Below the pieces are notes generated by a model. That model was not told the DNA's origin, searched no databases, and saw only the letters and a list, made by a program, of their open reading frames with translations. Below, one piece after another: positions 53,036 to 62,429 of a stretch of DNA of 64,000 nucleotides. Made by a program: the position numbers and the translations under genes. The DNA lies in contig NZ_JARHUF010000004.1 in the NCBI RefSeq assembly GCF_029223195.1, forward strand, positions 184,830 through 248,829. Direction: 5' to 3'. Origin of the DNA: Vibrio sp. CAU 1672. GTDB taxonomy: Bacteria; Pseudomonadota; Gammaproteobacteria; Enterobacterales; Vibrionaceae. Position 1 is the stretch's first letter. Each line of letters starts with the position of its first letter.

Positions 53036-55384
53036 ATGAAGCCCATGAAGAATCTCGCCCAGTATTATGTTGACCTGTTGGTGAAGCTGGGGATAGTGCG
53101 GTTTTCTATCTTACTGGCGCTGGCACTGGTGGCACTGGCGGTGGTTGTGCAGGTGGGGATCACCTTAGCACTGCAGGGCAGTGTGGATGATATTGATATC
53201 GTCCGCTCGGTTTTCTTTGGTTTATTGATCACGCCATGGGCGGTGTATTTTCTTTCGGTGGTGGTGGATCAGCTGGAAGAGTCGCGTCAGCGTCTGACCA
53301 AACTGGTGTCGAAATTAAAAGACATGCGTTCTCGCGATCAGGAGCTTAATTACCAGCTGCAACAAAATATTGAAAAGCTCAATCAGGAAATCGAAGAGCG
53401 GATCAAAGCGGAGGAAGCGCGTGAAGAGGCGATGAAAGATCTGGAGAATGAGGTCTTCCAGCGTGAGCGAACTCAGCTTGAACTTGCGGAACGTACCGCC
53501 TTGCTGCGCTCATTTATCGATGCTTCCCCCGATCTGATTTATTACCGTAATGCGGACGGTGTATTTTCCGGATGTAACCGCGCGATGGAAGAACTGACGG
53601 GTAAGAAGGAACACCAGTTGGTTGGCTTAAGCCCGTGGGATGTGTACAGCAAGGAAATCGCTCAGCTTATTGTGGATACCGACCAAAAAGTTTTTGCCGA
53701 TAATCAGGCGATCACCTATGAGCAATGGCTGGAATACCCTGACGGGCGTAAGCACTACTTTGAATTGCGTAAAGTGCCATTTTACAGCAAAGATGGCCGT
53801 CACCTCGGGCTGGTGGGATTTGGCCGCGATATTACAGAACGTAAGCGTCACGAAGAGTCGCTGAAAAAAGCCAGCCGCGATAAAACTACCTTTATCTCAA
53901 CCATAAGTCATGAGTTGCGTACGCCACTGAATGGTATTGTCGGTTTAAGCCGGATGTTGCTGGATAGCCCGCTGACCACCGAGCAGCGTAGGCATATGCA
54001 GACGATCCATGTCAGTGCGATCACTCTGGGTAATATCTTTAACGATATTATTGATATGGACAAGTTTGATCGGCGTAAACTGGAACTGTTGCCAACGCCG
54101 CTCAATTTTGAGGATTTTGTCGCTGAGATCGAAAGTATTGCTGCCCTGATGGCAGAGCAAAAAGGTTTGCGCTTTGATCTGGAGCGTTTGAGTGATCTGC
54201 CAAAAGGGATAGAGGTGGATGCGACACGCTTGCGGCAGGTGATCTGGAATCTGGTCAGCAACGCGATGAAGTTTACCAAAGAGGGCGGAGTGGTATTGAC
54301 GGTCAGTGCCGACGTTGAAGACGACTACGCCACCATCATCATGGAAGTGGAAGACACCGGAATTGGCATCCCAGAAGAGGATCTGGATAAAATTTTTGCC
54401 ATGTACTACCAAGTCAAGTCGGGTAAAGACAACCTGCATGCGGTGGGAACCGGAATTGGCCTCTCGGTTTCAAAGCAGTTAATTAATATGATGGATGGCG
54501 ACATTTCAGTCAGCAGTGAGGAAGGTTTTGGCAGCACCTTCACCGTTTCGATTCATGTGCCGGTGGTCGACCTGGAAGAGCCGATCATCGATGCCAAGCG
54601 GGATAAACTGCACCTGAACATCTTCATGGTTGAGGACATTGAGCTTAATGTTACCGTGGCCAAATCGTTGCTGGAAAGTCTGGGTCATCGTGTTACCGTG
54701 GCGATGACCGGCAATGAAGCGCTGGTTAACTTTGTTCCGGATAAGTATGACTTAGTCTTGTTAGATATCCAGTTGCCAGATATGACCGGATTTGATGTGG
54801 CGCAGTACTACCGGCAACACTATGACCATTTGCCGCCTTTGGTGGCGCTCACCGCTAATGTACTCAAGGATCGGCGGGAGTATCTGGATAATGGCATGGA
54901 TGATGCCATCAGCAAGCCGTTAGCAGTACAAGCGATCCAGGGGGTGATAGACAAATTCTTTGCCCACCTGGTGGAAGACCAGCTGCCGGGCAGCGATGCC
55001 GTGGTGGTTGAGCAGGACGCTCCGGTAGCAGTGGAAAGCCACTTGCTGGATGTGGATATGCTTGAGTCTTATGTGGGTATTGTCGGCGTTAAGCCGGTAT
55101 ACGACAGTATTAGAATGTTTGAAGATATGATGCCAGAATATATCGAGGTATTGGACTCCAATATGACCGCGAAAGATCAAGACGGCATTGTCTCGGAAGC
55201 GCATAAGATCAAAGGTGCCGCCGGATCGATTGGGCTTAAACATATTCAAGGTGTGGCGCAAAAAGCCCAGTCACCGGATTTGCCTGCCTGGTGGGAAAAT
55301 ATTGCTGATTGGGTAGAAGAAATCAAAAATGAATATCAGCATGATATTCAAGTATTAAAGAGTTGGTTGGAACAGAGGAAATAA
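53036..55384 (+). CDS. arcB: Aerobic respiration control sensor kinase ArcB (tripartite)
   Basis: Encodes 782 residues. ArcB senses the redox state of the quinone pool and phosphorylates ArcA. Order: two membrane segments (about 23-46 and 58-77), a coiled-coil linker (80-150), a PAS domain (155-265), the histidine kinase with His292 (SHELRTPLNG) and ATP-binding (VEDTGIGIP, GTGIGLSVSK), a receiver domain with Asp577 (LLDIQLPD), and a C-terminal HPt domain with His723 (EAHKIKGAAGS). The redox cysteine Cys180 (FSGCNRAME) is present, but position 241, Cys in E. coli ArcB, is Tyr here (GRKHYFELRK). A lipoprotein gene follows 1 nt after the stop, and arcA lies just beyond, convergent. Confidence 0.96.
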   Translation: MKPMKNLAQYYVDLLVKLGIVRFSILLALALVALAVVVQVGITLALQGSVDDIDIVRSVFFGLLITPWAVYFLSVVVDQLEESRQRLTKLVSKLKDMRSRDQELNYQLQQNIEKLNQEIEERIKAEEAREEAMKDLENEVFQRERTQLELAERTALLRSFIDASPDLIYYRNADGVFSGCNRAMEELTGKKEHQLVGLSPWDVYSKEIAQLIVDTDQKVFADNQAITYEQWLEYPDGRKHYFELRKVPFYSKDGRHLGLVGFGRDITERKRHEESLKKASRDKTTFISTISHELRTPLNGIVGLSRMLLDSPLTTEQRRHMQTIHVSAITLGNIFNDIIDMDKFDRRKLELLPTPLNFEDFVAEIESIAALMAEQKGLRFDLERLSDLPKGIEVDATRLRQVIWNLVSNAMKFTKEGGVVLTVSADVEDDYATIIMEVEDTGIGIPEEDLDKIFAMYYQVKSGKDNLHAVGTGIGLSVSKQLINMMDGDISVSSEEGFGSTFTVSIHVPVVDLEEPIIDAKRDKLHLNIFMVEDIELNVTVAKSLLESLGHRVTVAMTGNEALVNFVPDKYDLVLLDIQLPDMTGFDVAQYYRQHYDHLPPLVALTANVLKDRREYLDNGMDDAISKPLAVQAIQGVIDKFFAHLVEDQLPGSDAVVVEQDAPVAVESHLLDVDMLESYVGIVGVKPVYDSIRMFEDMMPEYIEVLDSNMTAKDQDGIVSEAHKIKGAAGSIGLKHIQGVAQKAQSPDLPAWWENIADWVEEIKNEYQHDIQVLKSWLEQRK

Positions 55385-55385
55385 C

Positions 55386-55835
55386 ATGAAGAAACTCGCA
55401 CTGGTGGCCTTATCGATGGTGCTATTGGCTGGTTGTTCGGCAAACCAAGATGTTACGTGGCAAACCGGTAGCCAAATGACACTCAGTCAGGTAACGGTCG
55501 AGTTGAAGAGTAATCTGTGGCTGAATCTCATGCCGACAGTCGAGGAGGGGGAGAATAAAACCCTGCATGGTGCGCTGTACCTACATGGTAACAAAGAACT
55601 TCCCGCGACCCTGACCGTCGACGCGATCATGCTTAAGCAAAATGACCAGCAGTGGTTGATCGATACCGCGTTACTTGATCTGCGCACCCACAGTGAAAAC
55701 CAATGGGAAGTCGCCTTTACCTGGCCGTTGGAGCTTGATACCGAACGCCCGGTGGATATTGCGGTATTGCTGGAGGATGGTCGTCAACAAGTGTGGTTGG
55801 TTGAGAAAGCCGTGACGATCGATAAGCTTTATTAA
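55386..55835 (+). CDS. Small lipoprotein of unknown function, linked to arcB
   Basis: Encodes 149 residues. The signal peptide MKKLALVALSMVLLAGC has a lipobox LAGC with Cys17. The rest is mostly beta-type, with alternating hydrophobic residues (LHGALYLHGNKELPATLTVD, WEVAFTWPLEL, VDIAVLLEDG), and no motif that I recognise. The residue after Cys is Ser, which under the usual rule predicts sorting to the outer membrane. It starts only one base after the arcB stop, so it is almost certainly co-transcribed and perhaps translationally coupled. Function unknown. Confidence 0.8.
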   Translation: MKKLALVALSMVLLAGCSANQDVTWQTGSQMTLSQVTVELKSNLWLNLMPTVEEGENKTLHGALYLHGNKELPATLTVDAIMLKQNDQQWLIDTALLDLRTHSENQWEVAFTWPLELDTERPVDIAVLLEDGRQQVWLVEKAVTIDKLY

Positions 55836-55870
55836 CCAGAGCATTTGTATTCTGGTCGGACGTTAGGATA

Positions 55871-55902
55871 AAAAAAAGGGCTTGCTCATTGAGCAAGCCC
55901 TT
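55871..55902 (-). terminator. Terminator of arcA (shared convergent region)
   Basis: A perfect 12-bp stem (55876-55887 with 55891-55902) and loop ATT. The A-run at 55871-55877 is a T-run for minus-strand transcripts from arcA. On the plus strand the tail is only TT, so termination of the arcB transcript would be weaker. Confidence 0.85.
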
Positions 55903-55922
55903 CTGATTGTTGGACGAGGAAA

Positions 55923-56639
55923 TTACTCTTCCAAGTCACCACAGAAGCGGTAACCTTCACCATGGATGGTCGCGATGATCTCTGGCGTGCCGGATACCGA
56001 TTCGAAATGCTTACGGATACGGCGGATAGTCACGTCAACGGTACGGTCATGTGGTTTGAGTTCACGACCGGTCATCTTCTTCAGCAGATCCGCACGGGTC
56101 TGGATTTTACCCGGGTTTTCGCAGAAGTGCAGTAGTGCGCGGAACTCAGAACGAGGAAGCTTGTAGCTGTCACCCGCAGGGCTAATCAAAGAGCGGCTGT
56201 TGATATCCAACACCCAACCGTTGAAGACGTATTTTTCTACAGAGCGTTTTTCTTCCTGAACGTCGTTGCTGCTCATTGAACGGCTAAGTAGGTTACGAGC
56301 ACGGATGGTCAGTTCACGTGGATTAAACGGTTTGGTGATGTAGTCATCCGCACCAATTTCGAGACCGAGGATTTTATCCACTTCGTTGTCACGACCAGTT
56401 AAGAACATCAGGGCAATGTTCGCTTGCTCACGTAGTTCACGAGCGAGCAAAAGACCATTTTTGCCTGGAAGATTGATGTCCATGATGACCAGATTGATTG
56501 TATTATTGGACAATACTTGGTGCATCTCTTCACCGTCGCTGGCTTCAAAAACAGCGTATCCCTCTGCTTCAAAAATACTCTTAAGAGTGTTACGAGTTAC
56601 TTGCTCATCTTCAACGATAAGAATCTGCGGGGTTTGCAT
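55923..56639 (-). CDS. arcA: Two-component response regulator ArcA
   Basis: Encodes 238 residues, the standard size. ArcA is an OmpR-family regulator that represses aerobic respiration genes when oxygen is low. The receiver domain (1-118) has the acidic pair near residues 10-12, phospho-acceptor Asp54 (VIMDINLPG) and conserved Lys103 (ITKPFNP). The C-terminal winged helix (about 135-233) includes [16 protein letters not shown] and [16 protein letters not shown]. Its cognate sensor gene arcB lies convergent with only the small lipoprotein gene between, unlike in E. coli where the two are far apart. Confidence 0.96.
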   Translation of the reverse strand: MQTPQILIVEDEQVTRNTLKSIFEAEGYAVFEASDGEEMHQVLSNNTINLVIMDINLPGKNGLLLARELREQANIALMFLTGRDNEVDKILGLEIGADDYITKPFNPRELTIRARNLLSRSMSSNDVQEEKRSVEKYVFNGWVLDINSRSLISPAGDSYKLPRSEFRALLHFCENPGKIQTRADLLKKMTGRELKPHDRTVDVTIRRIRKHFESVSGTPEIIATIHGEGYRFCGDLEE

Positions 56640-56996
56640 TGGCGGTACCTAAATTTGTGACGAAATTGTGCTAATGGAATAAATTCTAGGCAAAATATAA
56701 CATGCAGGTAATGAATTTTTAAAAATAAGTTAGATTATTCAAAAAACACTGCGTTCAGTTAACCGCCATCCGTGGAGTGTTGCCAACTCACCAATGTCCC
56801 GTGGTGACGTTTATTCTTGTAAGGTGTTGCTCTTCAACGTCCAGTCACACTGGCTGTTAATGAGTAAATACCCTAAGGTATGTTGCGGATTCTATATTGT
56901 TAACAGCATGCTAACAATGCTCAAATGTTAATTCCATTCACTTTGTTGATTTACATCAATTGATGAAATGTAACTATTATTAATCGATTAAGAGTT
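56640..56996. promoter_or_regulatory. 357-nt region upstream of arcA with FNR-like and ArcA-like elements
   Basis: No gene is seen. At 56946-56959 TTGATTTACATCAA matches the FNR/Anr consensus TTGATnnnnATCAA at every defined base. At 56896-56918 ATTGTTA and TAACAAT form an inverted repeat with a 9-bp spacer, followed by another TGTTAA near 56924, which resembles ArcA-bound GTTAAT sequences. The FNR site is about 300 nt from arcA and about 50-70 nt from the DUF3293 gene, so it could serve either. E. coli arcA is known to be FNR-activated from a far-upstream promoter. Confidence 0.6.
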
Positions 56997-57017
56997 ATGA
57001 TAGAAAAAAGTAATTCT

Positions 57018-57410
57018 ATGATAGATGCTTCGTTATGGAATGCTTATTCGCGCTCCTATTTCCGCTTTCATGCTGAATGGGAATGTTCAAGCTACGCGGT
57101 GATCACTGCTTGGAACCCATTTAGCAAATGGCGGTCAAATAAGGAGAATTATGAAAGTAATCAAAGGCTCGAAGCGCGGCTCCATGGCAGGAACTATGTT
57201 GCGGTGACCGTAGGAGATAAGGCATTCCATTGGTATGAAGAGAGCTTTGCCGCAGAAATAGAACCAGAAGAGGCCATCGAGCTGGCGAAAGCATTTCGGC
57301 AGCATGCCATCTACTATGTGGAAAATGGTCAGCTTAGCCTGATTGGTTGTGTCGAACCGCAAATCCGCCAGCGAATTGGTCAGATCAAGGATAAGCTCTT
57401 AACAGGATAA
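57018..57410 (+). CDS. DUF3293 domain protein
   Basis: Encodes 130 residues from ATG 57018. An in-frame ATG at 56997 adds MIEKSNS, but its only purine run is too close; neither start has a good ribosome binding site. The family pattern is seen in SSYAVITAWNPFSKWRSNKE near 22-41 of the shorter form, then LEARLHGRNYVAVTVGDKAF. It is a small soluble protein with many aromatic residues in the N-terminal half. The function of DUF3293 is not known. It lies 42 nt before rraA on the same strand and downstream of a perfect FNR-like site, so it may respond to oxygen. Confidence 0.75.
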   Translation: MIDASLWNAYSRSYFRFHAEWECSSYAVITAWNPFSKWRSNKENYESNQRLEARLHGRNYVAVTVGDKAFHWYEESFAAEIEPEEAIELAKAFRQHAIYYVENGQLSLIGCVEPQIRQRIGQIKDKLLTG

Positions 57411-57452
57411 GACTCGTTTGGTAAGCCAGGCGAGAAAATTCACGGAGGAAAC

Positions 57453-57935
57453 ATGCAAGATATAACACCCGATATTTGTGATAAGTACGAAGAGCACGTC
57501 ACACTGTTGAATTTGCCGTTGCAGAATTTTGGCCAGCGGAGCGCCTTTTTTGGTGAGATTGTGACCATACGCTGTTATCACGATAATTCGAAAGTGCGCG
57601 AAATGCTGGAGCAAGACGGGACCGGCAAAGTGCTGGTGGTCGATGGCCATGGCTCTTGTCAGAGAGCGTTATTAGGCGATCAGTTGGCCATTCTCGGTAT
57701 TGAAAACGGTTGGGAGGGCATTATCGTCTATGGTGCGGTTCGTGATGTGGCTCAGATGTCACAAATGGATATTGGTATTCAAGCTCTCGGAACCTGCCCG
57801 TTCAAAACCGAAAAGCGTGGGAACGGCGAAGTGAATGTCACGCTGACAATGAACAATCAGATGGTGCAGCCTAAGCATTATATCTATGCGGATTGGAATG
57901 GCGTGTTGACGTCGAAATCGTTACTGAGGCTTTAG
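57453..57935 (+). CDS. rraA: Regulator of RNase E activity RraA
   Basis: Encodes 160 residues (E. coli RraA 161). RraA forms a ring-shaped trimer that binds the C-terminal scaffold of RNase E and lowers mRNA decay. Signatures: [20 protein letters not shown] at the start, [20 protein letters not shown] near 31-50, [20 protein letters not shown] near 60-79, and [20 protein letters not shown] near 88-107. ATG 57453 follows GGAGG. The MenG-like fold has no methyltransferase activity in RraA. Confidence 0.95.
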   Translation: MQDITPDICDKYEEHVTLLNLPLQNFGQRSAFFGEIVTIRCYHDNSKVREMLEQDGTGKVLVVDGHGSCQRALLGDQLAILGIENGWEGIIVYGAVRDVAQMSQMDIGIQALGTCPFKTEKRGNGEVNVTLTMNNQMVQPKHYIYADWNGVLTSKSLLRL

Positions 57936-57945
57936 CTACAGGGGA

Positions 57946-58422
57946 TTAAAAGCGGAAACCCAAACCGACCTCAAACCCTTGCTGCCAATCCTGGTAATCG
58001 AGCGTAGCGTGAATATCTAAGTTATCGGTGATTTTTACCCGGCTGGATACCTCAGCAGCAAGGTTGGTGTCATCGGCTTTGTTGTTCCCCGCGGTGTTGT
58101 CGCTTTTATAAGAGCGGACGGAACTTTTCAGTATAACCCGGTCGTTAAACTGATAACTGATCCCACTTAAAAAACCACTCTGGTTTTGCTTCGGGGAATT
58201 ATTTACCCGGGCCCCAACATAAAGATCCACTGAATCGAATACTTCATAGGCGTAACCGCCGTCGATATTCCATACATCGAAACTGTCTTCGGATTGAAAA
58301 CTGTCACTGGAAATGAAGAGTTTATGCGGTGAGGTCTCACTTTTTCCGGGCAGTGACGGTAATGAATTCGCCATCGAAATGCCAGGCACAACAAAAAGCA
58401 GCAAGTACAGCCAGATTTTCAT
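57946..58422 (-). CDS. Small outer-membrane beta-barrel protein, function unknown
   Basis: Encodes 158 residues from ATG 58422, which has AAGGAGT 8 nt upstream; a GTG at 58431 overlaps that site and is less likely. The signal peptide MKIWLYLLLFVVPGISMA precedes a mature part of alternating beta strands (YAYEVFDSVDLYVGARVNN, SGFLSGISYQFNDRVILKSS, NLAAEVSSRVKITDNLDIHA). The chain ends GFEVGLGFRF; the terminal Phe and alternating residues fit the BAM recognition signal. An 8-strand barrel seems plausible. The mature N-terminus is Ser/Pro-rich. I do not recognise a named family. It is convergent with rraA, with 10 nt between the stops. Confidence 0.8.
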   Translation of the reverse strand: MKIWLYLLLFVVPGISMANSLPSLPGKSETSPHKLFISSDSFQSEDSFDVWNIDGGYAYEVFDSVDLYVGARVNNSPKQNQSGFLSGISYQFNDRVILKSSVRSYKSDNTAGNNKADDTNLAAEVSSRVKITDNLDIHATLDYQDWQQGFEVGLGFRF

Positions 58423-58431
58423 ATCTACCAC

Positions 58432-58809
58432 TCCTTGTGTTGTTTGTTGTTTTAATTAGAGCCTGAGGCTTGACCATATTAAAGCACAGAATATACAAAC
58501 AGGCTCACTATAAATGGCAAAATATTAGCCACGACGAATATTGATCACAGTTAGAGGCCATTGTGGCTGATTGCCGTGCGACGGGGACAAAAAGGCCCGC
58601 AGCGCTCCTTGAATCTGTTATACGTTTTGGGGCTCAATTGAGATTAGTACCCATCACCGATCCAGTTTTTTCAACCTGAAAACGGGAGAAAGCAGGTGGC
58701 GTCACCGGGCAGTGAAATGAGGCAAAATGCATTTTTTTGTTGACTCAAGAGAGGAAACTCGGTAAACGTAGAGATAAGCAAACGGACAATTATCGTTGAA
58801 TATTTATTT
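58432..58809 (+). promoter_or_regulatory. Region upstream of the thr leader
   Basis: This holds the promoter for the minus-strand barrel gene on its left and that of the thr operon on its right. TTGACT at 58740-58745 is the best -35 for thr; the matching -10, TAAACG at 58763-58768, is poor. Short inverted repeats (AGCCTGAGGCT at 58460-58470) are present. No gene is visible. Confidence 0.35.
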
Positions 58810-58884
58810 ATGCACTCACATCGCTTCGCAGTAATTACCACCACCATTATTACCGACATGACCATTGTTGGGGCAGGCTGCTGA
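58810..58884 (+). CDS. thrL: thr operon leader peptide
   Basis: A 24-codon reading frame: MHSHRFAVITTTIITD then MTIVGAGC. It contains five Thr and four Ile codons in an 11-codon stretch, the arrangement by which ribosome stalling on low Thr-tRNA or Ile-tRNA relieves attenuation in E. coli. A strong terminator follows 13 nt after the stop, and thrA 108 nt after. The GGGCAGGC block in its last codons could pair with part of the terminator's left arm and so form an antiterminator. The sequence differs from E. coli ThrL and the ribosome binding site is weak, so the exact start is less sure than the function. Confidence 0.85.
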   Translation: MHSHRFAVITTTIITDMTIVGAGC

Positions 58885-58897
58885 GCGAAAGAAATTC

Positions 58898-58937
58898 AAA
58901 AAAAGGCCTGTATCCCACCAGATACAGGCCTTTTTTT
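58898..58937 (+). terminator. thr operon attenuator
   Basis: GGCCTGTATC (58905-58914), loop CCACCA, GATACAGGCC (58921-58930), with seven A before and seven T after. It lies between thrL and thrA, as expected for an attenuator. Confidence 0.92.
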
Positions 58938-58992
58938 ATACATATTTTTGAACGAAATTAAACAGATTTAAACAGATACACCGGAGGTAGGG

Positions 58993-61452
58993 ATGCGAGT
59001 ATTGAAGTTTGGCGGTTCATCATTGGCTGATGCTGATCGCTTTTTGAGGGCGGCAGAAATCATTGCCAACAATGCACAGCAAGAAGAGGTAGCAGTCGTT
59101 CTTTCTGCACCAGGGAAAACCACGAATAAACTAGTAGCGGTAATCGAAAATGCCTTACGCAATGGAGAGGCTGAACTTCAAATCGCAGAGCTGGAAGCAT
59201 CATTTAAAAATCTGTTTGCCGATATTCAAAGTGTACTCGCCAATATCGATGGCACTGCCTTTGATAATCAAGTCAAAACGTCACTTTCCCAGTTACGCCA
59301 ATTTGTGCACGGAATTAACTTATTGGGCATGTGCCCCAACAATGTCAATGCCCGCATCATCAGTAAGGGGGAGCGTGTCTCCATTCAACTGATGAAGGCG
59401 GTACTGGAAGCAAAAGGGCAACCGGCAAGTCTGATCGAACCGGTTGAATACCTCTATGCGAAAGGTGATCACCTTGAGGCTATGGTTGACGTTGATATCT
59501 CCACTCAAAACTTCCGTCAGAAGCCGCTCGCACCGGGGCATGTACATATTATGCCGGGTTTCACTGCAGGTAACGAAAAAGGTGAGCTGGTTACGCTCGG
59601 GCGTAATGGGTCTGACTATTCAGCCGCGGTACTGGCAGCCTGTTTGCGTGCCGATTGTTGTGAGATTTGGACTGATGTGGATGGCGTATATAACTGTGAT
59701 CCTCGCGTAGTTGAAGATGCACGGTTGCTTAAATCCCTGAGCTATCAAGAGGCGATGGAGTTGTCTTACTTTGGTGCTTCTGTCCTGCACCCGAAAACCA
59801 TCGCGCCTATTGCACAGTTTCAAATCCCCTGCCTGATCAAAAACAGCTTTAACCCACAAGGTGCAGGTACGCTAATTGGTCAGGATACCGGTGAAGACAA
59901 TTTGGCGATCAAAGGCATCACTACCTTAAACGCGCTGACTATGGTGAACGTATCCGGCCCGGGAATGAAGGGTATGGTGGGGATGGCGAGCCGCGTATTC
60001 GGTGCAATGTCGTCTGCTGGGGTATCGATAGTGCTTATCACCCAGTCGTCTTCTGAATACAGTATCAGTTTCTGTATCGAAGCTCAGGATAAAGCCAAAG
60101 CGAAACAGGTACTCGGCGAGGCATTTGAACTTGAGCTCAAAGATGGCCTGCTTGAGCCTGTGGAATTTATTGATGATGTTTCCATCGTTACCCTGGTCGG
60201 GGACGGTATGCGCACTTCACGTGGCGTTGCATCTCGCTTTTTCTCCTCACTTGCTGAAGTGAATGTCAATATTGTCGCGATTGCTCAGGGATCATCAGAA
60301 CGGGCGATTTCTGCCGTGATTCCGGAAGATAAAATTTCCGAAGCGATCAAGGCGTGTCATGAAAACTTATTTAATTCTAAACATTTCCTGGATGTTTTTG
60401 TCGTTGGTGTTGGTGGTGTTGGTGGCGAGCTGGTGGATCAGATCGAGCGGCAACAAGCGAAACTGGCAGAGAAAGGCATTGTGATCCGCGTATGCGGCCT
60501 GGCAAACAGCAAAGGTCTGTTGCTTGATAGCGAAGGTTTGCCACTGGAGCACTGGCGTGACCGCATGTCGGCCGCGACAGAAGAGTTCAGTTTGGCGCGT
60601 TTGATTTCCCTGGTTCAACGTAATCACATTATCAACCCTGTACTGGTTGACTGTACCTCAAGCGAAGAGATTGCGAAGCAATATGCTGATTTCTTAGCCG
60701 CCGGTTTCCACGTTGTTACGCCGAACAAAAAAGCCAACACCGCGAGCATGGCGTACTACCACCAACTTCGCGATGTGGCGCGTAGTTCCCGCCGTAAATT
60801 GATGTATGAAACTACCGTAGGCGCAGGTCTGCCGGTGATCGAAAACCTCCAGAACCTCATTGCCGCGGGTGATGAGCTTGAGCGGTTCAGCGGCATTCTT
60901 TCGGGATCACTGTCTTATATCTTCGGTAAGCTTGATGAAGGCATGAGCCTAAGTGAAGCGACCAATATCGCCAAGCAAAACGGCTTTACTGAACCTGATC
61001 CACGTGATGATCTGTCCGGTATGGATGTAGCACGTAAGCTGCTGATCCTTGCGCGTGAAGCCGGCATGTCGCTGGAACTCGAAGATGTAGTGGTTGACCA
61101 GGCATTGCCACCAGGTTTCGATGATTCAGGTAGCGTCGATGAGTTTATGGAGCGCCTGCCTGAAGCCGATGCTTATTTCAAAGAGCTGTCAGCGGAAGCA
61201 GCAAAAGAAGGCAAAGTGCTGCGCTACGTGGGTGAAATTATTGATGGTAAATGCAAAGTGAGTATTGCTGCCGTGGATGAAAATGACCCGATGTTCAAGA
61301 TCAAAGATGGTGAAAATGCTCTGGCATTCTACAGCCGGTACTACCAGCCAATCCCATTGGTGCTGCGTGGTTACGGCGCCGGTACTGAGGTAACGGCAGC
61401 GGGCGTATTCTCTGATGTGATGCGTACTTTAGGTTGGAAACTAGGGGTATAA
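58993..61452 (+). CDS. thrA: Bifunctional aspartokinase I / homoserine dehydrogenase I
   Basis: Encodes 819 residues (E. coli ThrA 820). It catalyses the first and third steps from aspartate to threonine and is normally inhibited by threonine. The aspartokinase part (about 1-290) starts [20 protein letters not shown]. Paired ACT domains follow (about 310-460; [39 protein letters not shown]). The homoserine dehydrogenase part (about 465-819) has the NADP-binding [15 protein letters not shown] near 470-484 and [20 protein letters not shown] near 673-692. The ATG follows GGAGG. thrB begins 5 nt after the stop. Confidence 0.97.
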   Translation: MRVLKFGGSSLADADRFLRAAEIIANNAQQEEVAVVLSAPGKTTNKLVAVIENALRNGEAELQIAELEASFKNLFADIQSVLANIDGTAFDNQVKTSLSQLRQFVHGINLLGMCPNNVNARIISKGERVSIQLMKAVLEAKGQPASLIEPVEYLYAKGDHLEAMVDVDISTQNFRQKPLAPGHVHIMPGFTAGNEKGELVTLGRNGSDYSAAVLAACLRADCCEIWTDVDGVYNCDPRVVEDARLLKSLSYQEAMELSYFGASVLHPKTIAPIAQFQIPCLIKNSFNPQGAGTLIGQDTGEDNLAIKGITTLNALTMVNVSGPGMKGMVGMASRVFGAMSSAGVSIVLITQSSSEYSISFCIEAQDKAKAKQVLGEAFELELKDGLLEPVEFIDDVSIVTLVGDGMRTSRGVASRFFSSLAEVNVNIVAIAQGSSERAISAVIPEDKISEAIKACHENLFNSKHFLDVFVVGVGGVGGELVDQIERQQAKLAEKGIVIRVCGLANSKGLLLDSEGLPLEHWRDRMSAATEEFSLARLISLVQRNHIINPVLVDCTSSEEIAKQYADFLAAGFHVVTPNKKANTASMAYYHQLRDVARSSRRKLMYETTVGAGLPVIENLQNLIAAGDELERFSGILSGSLSYIFGKLDEGMSLSEATNIAKQNGFTEPDPRDDLSGMDVARKLLILAREAGMSLELEDVVVDQALPPGFDDSGSVDEFMERLPEADAYFKELSAEAAKEGKVLRYVGEIIDGKCKVSIAAVDENDPMFKIKDGENALAFYSRYYQPIPLVLRGYGAGTEVTAAGVFSDVMRTLGWKLGV

Positions 61453-61457
61453 CAATA

Positions 61458-62429
61458 ATGAGTTCAAGTGATATGGATGTGGTGGTGTATGCCCCGGCAT
61501 CAATCGGTAACGTGAGCGTAGGTTTTGATGTCCTGGGGGCAGCGGTGTCCCCGCTGGACGGCACTTTATTGGGCGACCGGGTACAAGTAAAATCCGGCAC
61601 GCAGCCGTTTAGTCTGAAAACGGCGGGTGACTTTGTTGACAAGTTACCCGTGGAGCCGAAAGAGAATATTGTTTTTGATTGCTGGGTGGTGTTTGCCCGC
61701 GAGCTGGACAAAAAAGGTATTGAGCTTAAACCTCTTGAAATGACACTTGAAAAGAACATGCCAATCGGCTCAGGCTTAGGCTCAAGTGCCTGCTCTATTG
61801 TTGCGGCACTGGATGCACTAAACCGCTTCCACGCCCAGCCGCTGAATGAAACCGAGCTGCTGGCTTTGATGGGGGAGATGGAAGGCAAGATTTCTGGTGG
61901 TATTCACTATGATAACGTTGCGCCATGTTACCTTGGTGGCGTGCAGCTTATGCTTGAAGAGCTGGGCATCATCAGCCAGGAAGTGCCTTGCTTTGACGAC
62001 TGGTACTGGGTGATGGCGTATCCGGGGATAAAAGTTTCGACCGCGGAAGCGCGTGAGATCCTACCATCTCAATACCGCCGACAAGATATCATTGCTCATG
62101 GGCGCCATCTTGCAGGTTTTATTCACGCGTGCCACTCTGGTCAGCCCGAACTTGCGGCAAAAATGATCAAAGACGTGATTGCCGAACCGTATCGTGAGAA
62201 ACTGTTGCCTGGTTTTGCTGCTGCGCGCCAATACGCGACCTCGGCCGGTGCGCTGGCTACCGGTATTTCCGGTAGTGGTCCGACACTGTTCAGTATCTGC
62301 AAAGAGAAAGATGTTGCTGAGCGAGTGGCGCGTTGGTTAGAGCAGAATTACGTACAAAATGAAGAAGGATTCGTCCACGTTTGCCGACTGGACAAACAGG
62401 GTTCGAAAGTAACAGGAAGTGAGCTATGA
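61458..62429 (+). CDS. thrB: Homoserine kinase
   Basis: Encodes 323 residues from ATG 61458; a later ATG at 61473 (MDVVVYAP) fits the usual length of about 318 even better, and the open frame upstream (from 61434) lies inside thrA. ThrB phosphorylates homoserine. It is a GHMP kinase: [20 protein letters not shown] near the start, the ATP loop [17 protein letters not shown] near 104-120, and the C-terminal [12 protein letters not shown] near 275-286. The stop overlaps the thrC start in ATGA. Confidence 0.96.
   Translation: MSSSDMDVVVYAPASIGNVSVGFDVLGAAVSPLDGTLLGDRVQVKSGTQPFSLKTAGDFVDKLPVEPKENIVFDCWVVFARELDKKGIELKPLEMTLEKNMPIGSGLGSSACSIVAALDALNRFHAQPLNETELLALMGEMEGKISGGIHYDNVAPCYLGGVQLMLEELGIISQEVPCFDDWYWVMAYPGIKVSTAEAREILPSQYRRQDIIAHGRHLAGFIHACHSGQPELAAKMIKDVIAEPYREKLLPGFAAARQYATSAGALATGISGSGPTLFSICKEKDVAERVARWLEQNYVQNEEGFVHVCRLDKQGSKVTGSEL

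Noticed and set aside
61434..61457. Longer N-terminus for ThrB from a TTG inside thrA
   Set aside because: It adds residues not found in homoserine kinases; the ATG at 61458 or 61473 fits the family better.
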